Assembly (NCBI RefSeq): GCF_030056795.1
Contig: NZ_JASHKQ010000001.1
Location: 310,001 to 374,000 of the forward strand
Length of the DNA: 64,000 nucleotides
Reading direction: 5' to 3'
DNA from: Rhodococcus sp. IEGM 1381
Lineage (GTDB): Bacteria > Actinomycetota > Actinomycetes > Mycobacteriales > Mycobacteriaceae
Shown here: positions 55,115-63,883 of the stretch, one piece after another
Numbering within the stretch: position 1 is the stretch's first letter
Layout: each line of letters opens with the position of its first letter
Program-made: the position numbers and the translations under genes
The notes under the pieces: model-generated
Told to the model about the DNA's origin: nothing
Seen by the model: the letters and a program-made list of their open reading frames with translations, nothing else
Databases searched by the model: none

Positions 55115-55837
55115 GTGCTGTCCGCACTGTTGTTGAGTTTCGCTGTCATTTTTGTGGCCGAGCTGGGTGACAAATCCCAGCTCATGGCCATGACATTCGC
55201 CCTGCGCTACAAGTGGTACGTCGTCATCGGCGGTATCACGGTCGCTACCACCGTCGTGCACCTCGGGTCCGTCGCGGTCGGCCACTTCCTCGGAGTGTCG
55301 ATCCCCACCGAGGCGATATCGATCGTCGGCGGCATCGCATTCGTCATCTTCGGACTCTGGACACTGCGCGGTGACACGTTGTCCGACGACGAAGGCGCGA
55401 AGGCCTCCCGCGTAACCAAGTCCGCCTTCCTGGCGATCGCGTCGGCCTTCTTCCTCGCCGAGCTGGGCGACAAGACGATGCTGGCGACCGTCACCCTCGC
55501 TGCCGACAACGACTGGGTCGGCGTCTGGATCGGCTCGACGATCGGCATGGTCGCGGCCGATGCGCTTGCCATCGTGGTCGGTGCGGTTCTCGGAAAGCAC
55601 CTGCCGGAGCGCATGATTCAGTACGGGGCAGCGATCCTGTTCTTCGTCTTCGGTGCCGTCCTGTTCTTCGAGGGCCTGATGCCGGGTACATCCGCGCCGT
55701 ACATCGCAGCAGCAGTCGTCGTGGCGATCTCCGCCGTCATCGTCGCGGTGCTTCGCGCCAGGGCGTCCCGCACCGAGTCCTCCGGCTCCGGCGGGTCGCA
55801 CGAGATCGAGCAGCAGACCACCACCGAAGACGCCTGA
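55115..55837 (+). CDS. TMEM165/GDT1 (UPF0016)-family manganese transporter
   Basis: A 240-residue membrane protein with two homologous three-helix halves, each containing the ExGD(K/R)(S/T) metal motif: FVAELGDKSQLMAM (about 13-26) and FLAELGDKTMLATV (about 113-126). Bacterial relatives (MneA/MneP type) export Mn2+. The polar C-terminal tail (EIEQQTTTEDA) is cytoplasmic. GTG 55115 has GAGGAG upstream and is controlled by the yybP-ykoY riboswitch, in line with Mn export. Mycobacterial Rv3848 occupies this position. Confidence 0.93.
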   Translation: MLSALLLSFAVIFVAELGDKSQLMAMTFALRYKWYVVIGGITVATTVVHLGSVAVGHFLGVSIPTEAISIVGGIAFVIFGLWTLRGDTLSDDEGAKASRVTKSAFLAIASAFFLAELGDKTMLATVTLAADNDWVGVWIGSTIGMVAADALAIVVGAVLGKHLPERMIQYGAAILFFVFGAVLFFEGLMPGTSAPYIAAAVVVAISAVIVAVLRARASRTESSGSGGSHEIEQQTTTEDA

Positions 55838-55870
55838 CCTTGGTTTACACTCCTCCCTCGGAGGGGTGAA

Positions 55871-57055
55871 ATGGACGACGAGCAGCAGGTGGCCGGTGCC
55901 GACGCGGCGCATCGTTCGACGGATCGACTGATCAGAATCTTCGGCCGTTTCGTCGGTACCGGCTATCTCATCTATCTGCTGCTGTTGATTCCCGATATCG
56001 GGCGCAGTAGCGAAGTAGTTCCCGGTTGGTGGACCCCGGTCACCGTGGTGGTCGTGTTCGGCAGCGGTTTCGCGTTCGGAGCCTCCACCTTTCATCCCAG
56101 CATCACTGTTATCAGGATCGCCGGTTCGGTTGCGGCGTCGGCATTCCCGATCATGGCCCTCCTGTGGTGGTTCGCCTGGGACGGCATCGCCTTCGATCAG
56201 GCCGGGACATTTCTCGCGGCGTTCCCCGGCCTTGCCGCGCTCGCCGCTGCCACAGTGTGGCGTCCCGTTCCGGCGTTCGTCCACATGACGGTCGGCGTCG
56301 TTCTCGTTCAGCTCACCAATCAGGCGCTGCGAGAACCATTCCCCCGCAGCAACATCGTCGCGGAGATCTTCTTCGCGATGATGTTCTGCACGGTGTTCGT
56401 GGCGGCCACACTCGCCGCGGTACGCACCGGACGCATTCTCGACGCCACCATCTCCGAAGCACACAACGACGCGGCGCGGGCAGCAGCGGCCTCCGCGCGC
56501 GAGGTCGAGCGTGAGCGGTTCGACGCGTTGATCCACGACGAGGTCATGTCCTCGCTGCTCGCCGTCGCGCGCCATGGCCGCACCCCGAGTCTGGCCCGCC
56601 AGGCCCGATCGGCGCTTGCCCATCTGGACGATCTGACCACCGGTACCGTCACCGACAGTTTCTCGGCGGACGAGGCTCTCGCTCAGCTTCGTTCCGCCGC
56701 AACGACGGTCGACGAGTCGATCGAATTCACCGTGCACGCGGAAGAGCTCGAACGATCGGAGGACTACCCCGCCGACGTCGTCCGATCCATCGCTGCAGCT
56801 CTTGCAGAGGCGCTGCGCAACAGTCGAATTCATGCTCGTTCGTCGAACCGATCGATCATTGCCCGCGTGGGCCCGTCGTCTCTGCAGGTCACCGTTCGTG
56901 ACGACGGTGTTGGTTTCGATCGACGCTCGGTGCCGCCGCACCGACTGGGCGTCGCCGTCAGTATCGAAGGCAGGATGCGTCAGCTCGACGGCGGATCGGC
57001 CGACATCCAATCCTCAGCCGCCGGCACCACCGTCCAACTGAGGTGGACACGATGA
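55871..57055 (+). CDS. Sensor histidine kinase, NarL/DesK-like
   Basis: A 394-residue membrane kinase. About five to six helices span residues 25-190. The dimerisation/phosphoacceptor segment reads EVERERFDALIHDEVMSSLLAVAR with His about residue 224. The HATPase domain (about 305-394) has the N box AALAEALRNSRIHA, G1 VRDDGVGFD and a final GTTVQLRW. GGAGGGG precedes ATG 55871. Unlike usual NarL-type kinases there is no response regulator beside it. Instead it is translationally coupled (ATGA) to a second, kinase-like membrane protein. It should be catalytically competent. Confidence 0.88.
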   Translation: MDDEQQVAGADAAHRSTDRLIRIFGRFVGTGYLIYLLLLIPDIGRSSEVVPGWWTPVTVVVVFGSGFAFGASTFHPSITVIRIAGSVAASAFPIMALLWWFAWDGIAFDQAGTFLAAFPGLAALAAATVWRPVPAFVHMTVGVVLVQLTNQALREPFPRSNIVAEIFFAMMFCTVFVAATLAAVRTGRILDATISEAHNDAARAAAASAREVERERFDALIHDEVMSSLLAVARHGRTPSLARQARSALAHLDDLTTGTVTDSFSADEALAQLRSAATTVDESIEFTVHAEELERSEDYPADVVRSIAAALAEALRNSRIHARSSNRSIIARVGPSSLQVTVRDDGVGFDRRSVPPHRLGVAVSIEGRMRQLDGGSADIQSSAAGTTVQLRWTR

Positions 57056-58068
57056 ACGGTCAGGACATTCGCGACCTGCTGTCGATGAAGTCGACGGCCG
57101 CATATGCCGTCGCGGTATTCTTCGTTCTCGCGTGTGCCGTGTGCGCCGGCGCGACGCTCGACGGCGTGTCCTCGGTGTGGCCACCGTGTGCGGCGGTTCT
57201 CCTGTTCGCGGGCGCCGTCACCCTGCTGCTCGGCGCTCCGGGCGATCCATTGGGGGTTCGCTCGACAGCATTGCTGACCGCATCGGGTCCGGTCGCCGCG
57301 ACCTTCGTCTTCTCGGTACTGCCGGTACCACTGACCGGAAGCCTGCAGACCTGGCCGTTGGGGATGTCCGTGGTGATCTACACCTTCATGTGCGTCCGCG
57401 GTCGCACACTGGCCGCGTGGCTCGGGCTGGTGCTGACCATGTCCGTGGCCATCGGGTGGGCGGCCTTGACGGGCCAGGGGGCGCTGTACGGGCTCTCGTT
57501 CAGCGCGATCAACGCCGCGCCGCTGCTGATGTCGACGTTCTTCGCCTTCACTATCCGACCCTTGGCCGCAGCCATCTTCGAGTTGCGCACGCAGTCCACG
57601 GTGCGCATCGCGTCCCAGGCCGCCGCGGCCGCCGTCCTCGAGGAACGAGACGCGCGTCTGGCCAGTCTCGACGCGTTGGCCCGTCCGCTGCTTCAGCGCA
57701 TCGCCGACGGTCCCGATCCCACCGACGAGGAGATCCTCGCGTGCGTGTTGCTCGAGGCCGAACTCCGCGACTCCCTGCGCGCCCGCGGTCTGATGCGATC
57801 GAACCTCGCTCGCGCCGCGAGATCTGCCCGAGCCCGAGGGGTCGAGGTGATGATGCTCGACGACCGAGCACCGGCTGCGCTGGACGACGACGCCCGCGAC
57901 CGCATCGTGGCCGCCGCGTCGAACAGCCTCGACGGTGCCGAGGCCGGGTCCGTGACGGTCCGGCTCCTGCCTCCAGGACGCCCGGTCGCGGCCACCGTTC
58001 TGCTCGACGACCTCGGCGACAACGCACAGCGAATCGAGTACGACGAGACCGGTCGAATCAGCAGCTGA
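57052..58068 (+). CDS. Kinase-like membrane protein lacking catalytic boxes
   Basis: A 338-residue protein with about six to seven helices (residues 15-180), then a cytoplasmic coiled segment (RIASQAAAAAVLEERDARLASLDALARPLLQRI) in the place of the kinase dimerisation domain, but without the phosphoacceptor His. The C-terminal domain has EAELRDSLRARGLMRSNLARAARSARARG and a short beta-rich end. No N box or DxGxG is visible. It probably works with the upstream active kinase as a heteromeric sensor or inhibitor. ATG 57052 overlaps the upstream stop by 4 bp. The function is inferred from architecture only. Confidence 0.75.
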   Translation: MNGQDIRDLLSMKSTAAYAVAVFFVLACAVCAGATLDGVSSVWPPCAAVLLFAGAVTLLLGAPGDPLGVRSTALLTASGPVAATFVFSVLPVPLTGSLQTWPLGMSVVIYTFMCVRGRTLAAWLGLVLTMSVAIGWAALTGQGALYGLSFSAINAAPLLMSTFFAFTIRPLAAAIFELRTQSTVRIASQAAAAAVLEERDARLASLDALARPLLQRIADGPDPTDEEILACVLLEAELRDSLRARGLMRSNLARAARSARARGVEVMMLDDRAPAALDDDARDRIVAAASNSLDGAEAGSVTVRLLPPGRPVAATVLLDDLGDNAQRIEYDETGRISS

Positions 58069-58148
58069 ACGCCGGGTTTGGACCGAGACGGTGGTGGTTA
58101 TTCTTCGGCGAACCAGTAGGTCTGTACAGCCGCCGAATGGAGCCCGCC

Positions 58149-59444
58149 ATGCCTCTCGATCGTCGATCGTTCCTGATCGGATCCGGTGCCGCCGCGGTGC
58201 CGCTGCTGTTGGCCGGGTGCGGCTTCGTCAAGTCCAGCCCGTCGCAGCAGGCCGAGGGCACGCTGACGTTCACCACGTGGGGCACCGACGCCGAGCTGGC
58301 CGGCTTCCGAGCCTCGATCAGCGCATTCGAAGCGGCCAATCCCGGGTCGACGATCACCCTCAACGCGGTGCCGTACGAGCAGATGTTCACCAACATCGAC
58401 GCCCAGCTGCAGGCGGGCAATCCGCCCGACATCTTCCGCGTCCCGTACTACACGTTCGGCGCATATGCCGGCCGCGGCCAACTGCTGGATCTGTCGCCGC
58501 TGTTGGCGTCGGACACGCGGGATCAGTTCACGCCGACGGCATGGGCTGCGGTACAGAACGGCGGAATTCCCTACGGCCTGCCGCACCACACCGACACGTC
58601 GGCGATTCTGGTCAACCGTAACCTGTTGTCGCAGGCCGGTATCGACTCGGTTCCGACAACTCTGGACGATGCCTGGACGTGGGACGAGCTGTCATCGATC
58701 GGGGATCGACTGCGTTCCTCGCTGCCGGCCGACAAGTATCCGTGGGCCTACAACTGGCAGGGCAACGGTGTCACCCGCTGGCTGAGTCTGCTGTTCCAGG
58801 CCGGCGGATCGTTCCTGGCAGAGGACCAGAAGACGCCGCTGATCGACTCCGACGAGGCTCGTCGGGCCGTCGAATTCTCGTCGTCCTTCTTCTCGAAGGG
58901 CTACGTGCCGGCCAACAACACCATCGCGTCGTCGAGTTACGCCAGCGAAGCGTGGTTCTCGCAGTCGGTGGCGATGGTGTGGTCGGGTGCGTTCCAATTG
59001 CCCGACGCCGATGCCACGGCCAGTTTCGATTGGACGGCTACCTTCGCACCACGAGATCGCCGGGGCGGCAGCGACTTCGGCGGCAACGCACTCGTCGCGA
59101 CGTCGCAGACCTCACAGCCCGAGCTGGCGGCGTCGTTCCTCGAGTTCGTCACCCAGCAAGAGCAGATGCGTAATTTCTGCAAGGCCGCGTCGCTGCTGCC
59201 GACACGCACCGATCTGCTCAACTCCGACCTCGAATTCGATATCCGCTCGGAGCTGGCCCCGATCTTCGCGGCGCAGGCGACCACTGTGCAGCCGCAGGAT
59301 GCGGCCCAGGTGGCATCACCGTCGATGTCGGGCATCATCCCGGTTCTGAAGGAGCAGCTCGATCTCGCGTTCGCGGGCTCGCAAGATGCCGCAGCCACGG
59401 TGTCGGCATTGCAGAGTGAGATCGCCGGGGTAACCGGCGCATGA
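58149..59444 (+). CDS. ABC sugar transporter substrate-binding lipoprotein, Tat signal
   Basis: A 431-residue extracellular solute-binding protein (family 1). The N-terminus MPLDRRSFLIGSGAAAVPLLLAGCG combines a Tat RRxFL motif with the lipobox LAGC (Cys24), so it is probably exported folded and lipidated. The body shows TLTFTTWGTDAELAGF, QLQAGNPPDIFRVPYYTFG and YGLPHHTDTSAILVNRNLL, typical of sugar binders. ATG 58149 has GGAG 6 nt upstream. A much longer in-frame reading through the previous gene has no support. It overlaps the permease gene by 4 bp. The sugar is unknown. Confidence 0.92.
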   Translation: MPLDRRSFLIGSGAAAVPLLLAGCGFVKSSPSQQAEGTLTFTTWGTDAELAGFRASISAFEAANPGSTITLNAVPYEQMFTNIDAQLQAGNPPDIFRVPYYTFGAYAGRGQLLDLSPLLASDTRDQFTPTAWAAVQNGGIPYGLPHHTDTSAILVNRNLLSQAGIDSVPTTLDDAWTWDELSSIGDRLRSSLPADKYPWAYNWQGNGVTRWLSLLFQAGGSFLAEDQKTPLIDSDEARRAVEFSSSFFSKGYVPANNTIASSSYASEAWFSQSVAMVWSGAFQLPDADATASFDWTATFAPRDRRGGSDFGGNALVATSQTSQPELAASFLEFVTQQEQMRNFCKAASLLPTRTDLLNSDLEFDIRSELAPIFAAQATTVQPQDAAQVASPSMSGIIPVLKEQLDLAFAGSQDAAATVSALQSEIAGVTGA

Positions 59445-60361
59445 CGGTCGCATCGAGCACCAAAGCCGCGGAAACCAAGACAAAGCGCGCCGGGGCCAGG
59501 AAAGAGGCGTTCGCGGCCGCGGGATTTCTGGCCCCCAGCTACGCGCTGCTGGCCGTCTTCGTGCTCGTTCCTCTCGTTGCCGCGTTCGTGGTCAGCCTGC
59601 AGCAGACGGACGGATTCGGTGCCGGGGAATTCGTCGGTGCAGCCAATTACGCACGGCTGGTGGATGATCCGCTGTTCTGGCGGGCATTGATAAACACGCT
59701 GCTGTTCACCGCGCTGGTCACCCCGCTGTCGATGCTGTTCGGTCTGATCGCCGCGGTACTGCTCAATTCCGCGTTGCCTGCCCGTCCGCTGTGGCGCTCG
59801 CTGGTGATCCTGCCGATGGCTGTCTCGGGCGTGGCGACCGGACTGATCGGCATTCTGGTGTTCGACCAGAACTCGGGCGTACTCAACAATCTGATCGGTT
59901 TCCTCGGGCTGCCTGCCATCGATTGGCAGTCCTCTCCGGGGCCGGCTTTCGCGTCGATCGTCATCGCCACGGTGTGGTGGCGCACCGGGTTGAACATGCT
60001 GATCTATCTGGCCGGGCTCCAAGGTCTCGGGCCGGATCTGTACGAGGCCGCCCGGCTGGACGGCGCGAACGCATTCCAACGCTTCCGCAACGTGACGGTG
60101 CCGCTGCTGGGTCCCACCTCGTTCTTCCTACTGGTGCTCAACGTCATCTACTCGTTCCAGGTGTTCGATCTGGTCTTCGTCCTCACCGGCGGCGGACCGG
60201 GCGGGGCGACGTCGGTGCTGGTCACGTACGCCTACGAGACGGGCTTCGTCACCCGCGATCAGGGTTACGCCGCGTCGATCGGCATGGTGCTCTTCCTGTT
60301 CGCACTCACCTTCGCCGCCGCCCAGTGGCGCGCGAGCCGAACGAAGGATCTGGTCGAATGA
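59441..60361 (+). CDS. ABC sugar permease, MalF/UgpA type
   Basis: A 306-residue inner-membrane permease with six helices. After a basic N-terminus (KAAETKTKRAGARKEAF) comes FLAPSYALLAVFVLVPLVAAFVVSL. The EAA loop that contacts the ATPase reads YEAARLDGANAFQRFRNVTVPLLGP (about 200-224). It overlaps the substrate-binding protein gene and the next permease gene by 4 bp each, so all three are translated together. The loop implies an ATPase partner, which is not encoded here. Confidence 0.93.
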   Translation: MTVASSTKAAETKTKRAGARKEAFAAAGFLAPSYALLAVFVLVPLVAAFVVSLQQTDGFGAGEFVGAANYARLVDDPLFWRALINTLLFTALVTPLSMLFGLIAAVLLNSALPARPLWRSLVILPMAVSGVATGLIGILVFDQNSGVLNNLIGFLGLPAIDWQSSPGPAFASIVIATVWWRTGLNMLIYLAGLQGLGPDLYEAARLDGANAFQRFRNVTVPLLGPTSFFLLVLNVIYSFQVFDLVFVLTGGGPGGATSVLVTYAYETGFVTRDQGYAASIGMVLFLFALTFAAAQWRASRTKDLVE

Positions 60362-61197
60362 GCGGGCCGAGAAACGCGTCCGCTCGCCGGGCACTGGTGC
60401 TCCGCACCGTGATCATCGCCGTCATCGGCCTGATCACCGTCGCGCCGCTGTACTGGATGCTCGCCGTAGCGTTCTCGACCCGCGGCGAGTTGTTGGGCGG
60501 CGGCGAGCTCCGGTTGTGGCCCCGGCAGGTGACGTGGGAGAACTTCACCCGCGTCTTCGACTCGTTCCCGGTCGCGACGTGGCTCGGCAACTCGATCGCC
60601 ATTGCCGTCGTGGTCACGATCATCACCGTGGTCACGAGTCTGCTGGCGGGATATGCGTTCGCGCACTTGAAGTTCCGATTCTCTACGCCGTTGTTCTTCA
60701 TCGCGCTGGCTACCTTGGTGCTGCCGGTGCAGGTGATCATGGTGGCGCTGTTCCGCATCGTCGTCGGGCTCGGCCTGTACGGCACGTACTGGGCGGTGAT
60801 CCTGCCGAGTTCGGCCTCGGCGTTCGGGCTGTTCCTCGCGCGCCAGTTCATGCTCGGCATTCCGCGTGAGCTGCTCGAGGCGGCTCGCCTGGACGGTGCC
60901 GGGCACTGGCAGATCTTCCGACGCGTCGTGCTGCCCTTGTCGGGGCCCTTGATCGCCGTCCTCGCCTTCATGAGCCTGCTGCAATCGTGGAACGACTTCG
61001 CGTGGCCGCTGATCGCGCTGCGGGAGAACGGGCTGTTCACGCTGCCGATCGGCCTGCTGTACCTGCAGGGCCAGGCGAACAGCGACTACGGTGCCACGAT
61101 GGCGTTCGCGCTGATCAACGTCGTGCCGATGGCGCTCCTGTTCCTGTTCTTCCAGAAGTACTTCATCGCCGGATTCGCGCGCAGCGGGATCAAGTAG
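60358..61197 (+). CDS. ABC sugar permease, MalG/UgpE type
   Basis: A 279-residue permease, the second half of the importer channel. It has TVIIAVIGLITVAPLYWMLAVAFSTRGEL at the N-terminus, WLGNSIAIAVVVTIITVVTSLLAGYAFA, and the EAA loop LLEAARLDGAGHWQIFRRVVLPLSGP (about 177-202). The C-terminus FFQKYFIAGFARSGIK is typical of MalG-like proteins. No ATP-binding gene follows; the next gene is an SDR enzyme. A shared MsiK-like ATPase elsewhere in the genome is likely, as in other actinobacteria. Confidence 0.93.
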   Translation: MSGPRNASARRALVLRTVIIAVIGLITVAPLYWMLAVAFSTRGELLGGGELRLWPRQVTWENFTRVFDSFPVATWLGNSIAIAVVVTIITVVTSLLAGYAFAHLKFRFSTPLFFIALATLVLPVQVIMVALFRIVVGLGLYGTYWAVILPSSASAFGLFLARQFMLGIPRELLEAARLDGAGHWQIFRRVVLPLSGPLIAVLAFMSLLQSWNDFAWPLIALRENGLFTLPIGLLYLQGQANSDYGATMAFALINVVPMALLFLFFQKYFIAGFARSGIK

Positions 61198-61313
61198 GCC
61201 CCCTTCAGGGTGCCTGAGGGTGGGTGAGGTGACCCGCCGGTTATGGTGCAAGCGACTACGAGGTCGCAGCCTGTGCCGTGGCCCGCCACCGTGAGCGAAG
61301 GGGATCGTACGAC

Positions 61314-62081
61314 GTGGAGATTTCAGGAACAGCAGCAGTTGTCACCGGTGGGGCGTCCGGCCTCGGAGCGGCAACGGCCGCACGTCTGGCCGCCGCGGGG
61401 GTCACCGTGTTCGGCCTCGACCTGCCGCAGTCCATCGAGCGCGCCGGAGACAGCGTCCCGGCCGGGGTGACCCTGCTGCCCGCGGACGTCACCAGCGAAG
61501 CCGAGGTCGAGGCCGCACTGGACACCATCGTCGAATCCGGTGTGCCGCTGCGCATCGTCGTCAACTGCGCGGGCGTCGGCTGGGCCGGTCGCATCCTGTC
61601 CAAGAAGGGACCGCACGACCTCGAGCTGTTCCGCACCGTCATCACCATCAACCTGCTCGGCACGTTCAACGTGATGCGGCTGGCCGCGAACCGGATGCAG
61701 TCGCAGTCGACCGTGGACGAGGCAGGCCAGCGCGGCGTCGTCATCAACACCGCATCGGTGGCCGCGTTCGAGGGCCAGATCGGCCAGATCGCCTACACCG
61801 CCTCGAAGGGTGGCGTGCACGCGATGACCATCACCGCGGCCCGCGACCTGGCCCAGGTCGGCATCCGCGTCAACACCATCGCGCCCGGCATCGTCGACAC
61901 GCCGATGCTGGCCGGCGTTACCGAGGAATACCGTCAGGGTCTCGAGGCGTCGGTGCCGTTCCCGTCGCGCCTGGCTCAGCCCAGCGAGTACGCCCAGCTC
62001 GTCCAGATGATCGCCGAGCACGACTACCTCAACGGCGAGACCATCCGTATGGACGGCGCAATCCGCATGGCACCGCGTTAA
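61314..62081 (+). CDS. SDR dehydrogenase, 3-hydroxyacyl-CoA dehydrogenase type II-like
   Basis: A 255-residue classical short-chain dehydrogenase. The nucleotide motif TGGASGLGAATAARL is at about 10-24, with an acidic residue in FGLDLP favouring NAD. NCAGVGWAG, the catalytic Ser in INTASVAAFEGQ, and YTASKGG follow, and the C-terminus has APGIVDTPML. The pattern (VFGLDLPQ, GVTLLPADVT, two-part insert before INLLGTFNV) resembles HSD17B10-like 3-hydroxyacyl-CoA dehydrogenases. GTG 61314 follows AAGGGG. It probably acts in fatty acid or branched-chain degradation. Its relation to the sugar importer is unclear. Confidence 0.88.
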   Translation: MEISGTAAVVTGGASGLGAATAARLAAAGVTVFGLDLPQSIERAGDSVPAGVTLLPADVTSEAEVEAALDTIVESGVPLRIVVNCAGVGWAGRILSKKGPHDLELFRTVITINLLGTFNVMRLAANRMQSQSTVDEAGQRGVVINTASVAAFEGQIGQIAYTASKGGVHAMTITAARDLAQVGIRVNTIAPGIVDTPMLAGVTEEYRQGLEASVPFPSRLAQPSEYAQLVQMIAEHDYLNGETIRMDGAIRMAPR

Positions 62082-62120
62082 TCACTGCCCCTCCGCGTGG
62101 CCCCGCTTCTCCAGGCGGGG

Positions 62121-63719
62121 TCACGCTCGGGCGCGTAGGTCCGCCACGGTGGGGATTTCCTGCTCGGCGCGGTCGGTCATCCACTCGCGCAACACTTTTG
62201 TCGCCAGCACGTCGTCTTCGTTGTAGACGAGTAGCCGCTCGCGTTGGGTGTGATCGGGCTCCGCGTCATAGCCGACGGCTTCTCGGTACCACCCCATCGA
62301 CGCCTCCCCGCCGGCCTCGTCGTCGCGCCACGCGAACCCCGCCACGGGCGCAATCTTCTTCAGTCCCTTGCCGTTCGGGCAGATGAATTGATCGCTCACG
62401 GCCTGATAGACGTCCACCCACTGCTCACTGTCGATGAATTCGCGAATCTGCGCCTCGGTGGGCACCCCGGGGACGTCCGCGAATCGACGGGCCGAATCGA
62501 GTAACCACTTGTCCTCGGCTTGACGCGAATAGCAATACGCCGCAAACGTTTTACCGCGTGCAGCCGCATCCGCCCGCGTCGCCATCAACCAGTTCCAGAA
62601 CACCGCGAACGAGCGGCCCTCGTCGACCGTAGGTAGCGGATCCCAGGTGACGAAGCCCCGATACGTCGGCGGCGGGCCGCCCGCTTCGGTGAGCAACGTG
62701 CCCCACAGGTACGCGCCGTGTTCCTGGTAGCTCTCCATGTCGACGTCCACCTCGACGTCGGCGCGGTGCACCGAGACGGTCTCGGAGCGCCGCAACAGGG
62801 GTACGTCGGCTCGCCAGGCCAGCGCCGCGGACACCGCGTCGTCGAAGTTTCCGAACGGCCACTCCTCGGGAGCCGGACCGGTCCACTGCGCCAACTCGTC
62901 GATGGTGCGCACACCCGCAGCGCGAAGCACGTCTGCCCGCGAACCCGACGCGACGAGTGAGACGTCACGAACGGCGACCAACTGCGGCTTGCAGTCGAAC
63001 CACCAAGCACACGAACGACATTCACTCACCTGCGAGGGAACGGTGAACGCACTACCCCGGGCCACGGCGAGCCGGTCTGCGAAGCGCGTGTCGTATTCGC
63101 CGAGCACCGTTGTCAGATCGTGGACCAGCATGCAGTCGCCGCGGTAGCCCACTGCGCCGCCGACGGGCGCGTTCGTTTCCAATCCCTCGTGGGCCAGCAT
63201 GCGGTACAGGTGGGCGAGCCGAAGCTGGTCGCGCAACTGGCTGCGCACCTTCCGGGTCTCGTCGACGGCCGGGGCCCAGTGCGTCAGCGGTGTGGTTCGG
63301 GCGCCGCGTCCCGGATCGGTGACCTTGTGGTTGACGACGATCACCGGGATGTATCCGCCCGCCGCGTCGCGCACCAGGAGTTCGCTACGGCCACGCCGAC
63401 CGGTATCGCGCTCGAGAGGCAGCACCGCGTTCCATATCCGCTCGACTCCGGCCCGGCAGGCCGCGACTGTGGCCTCGGCCGCAGCACGAGCCGTCGGCTC
63501 GTCGATTTCGGTCCACTCCATCGGATCTTCCACGGCCAACTGCGTGCGGGTGTTCTCGCGGTGCGCCTGCGCTGCTTCCCGGCGCTGGCGGACGCCCGGA
63601 TTCTCGGGCTCGCCGCGCAGCAACGATCCGTAGGCGGTATCGAGATAGAGCCGATGACGGCAACGCGTCAACGATCCGGCGTCGAGCAGCACAGGAGATG
63701 ACAGCTCGAGAGATGACAC
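62121..63719 (-). CDS. TM0106-family RecB-like nuclease
   Basis: A 532-residue protein of the TM0106 RecB-like family (PD-(D/E)xK fold). The N-terminal nuclease region shows VLLDAGSLTRCRHRLYLD, VRDAAGGYIPVIVVNHKV (the Lys motif) and SECRSCAWWFDC, whose Cys cluster resembles the Fe-S site of Cas4/AddB-type nucleases. The C-terminal part (about 330-500) resembles an RNase H-like fold with FAVFWNWL and YNEDDVLATKVLREWM. GTG 63719 has CGAGG 7 nt upstream; a GTG at 63743 would add eight residues. Its role is unknown, probably DNA repair or processing. No cas genes are nearby. Confidence 0.85.
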   Translation of the reverse strand: MSSLELSSPVLLDAGSLTRCRHRLYLDTAYGSLLRGEPENPGVRQRREAAQAHRENTRTQLAVEDPMEWTEIDEPTARAAAEATVAACRAGVERIWNAVLPLERDTGRRGRSELLVRDAAGGYIPVIVVNHKVTDPGRGARTTPLTHWAPAVDETRKVRSQLRDQLRLAHLYRMLAHEGLETNAPVGGAVGYRGDCMLVHDLTTVLGEYDTRFADRLAVARGSAFTVPSQVSECRSCAWWFDCKPQLVAVRDVSLVASGSRADVLRAAGVRTIDELAQWTGPAPEEWPFGNFDDAVSAALAWRADVPLLRRSETVSVHRADVEVDVDMESYQEHGAYLWGTLLTEAGGPPPTYRGFVTWDPLPTVDEGRSFAVFWNWLMATRADAAARGKTFAAYCYSRQAEDKWLLDSARRFADVPGVPTEAQIREFIDSEQWVDVYQAVSDQFICPNGKGLKKIAPVAGFAWRDDEAGGEASMGWYREAVGYDAEPDHTQRERLLVYNEDDVLATKVLREWMTDRAEQEIPTVADLRARA

Positions 63720-63801
63720 CGAGGCACCTCGTTGACCGTTCACACTTCAAGACACTAGGTCAGCCCTCCGACAGCCTGCACAGATCAGCGCCCGTTAGGC
63801 A

Positions 63802-63826
63802 GGAGTGGAGCCTGCGGAATGACCCG
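63802..63826 (+). repeat. 25-nt dispersed intergenic repeat, copy B
   Basis: Identical over 25 bases to 18132-18156, and a TGTGAAA follows within 20 nt in both copies. It lies between the divergent RecB-like gene and the small basic protein gene at the right edge. Confidence 0.75.
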
Positions 63827-63883
63827 ATAGGCTGTGTGAAACGCACCGTTTCCGCCGAGCAGTACATGTCAGGAGCCTTGTCG

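Noticed and set aside
57132..58148. In-frame 340-codon extension upstream of the sugar-binding lipoprotein
   Set aside because: The extension reads the preceding membrane-protein gene in another frame as Arg-rich nonsense, and the Tat-lipoprotein signal with a good ribosome site defines the start at 58149.
62121..63719. Cas4 or CRISPR-associated nuclease
   Set aside because: The Cys cluster and RecB-like motif resemble Cas4, but the whole-length pattern fits TM0106-type proteins and no repeat array or cas gene is present.
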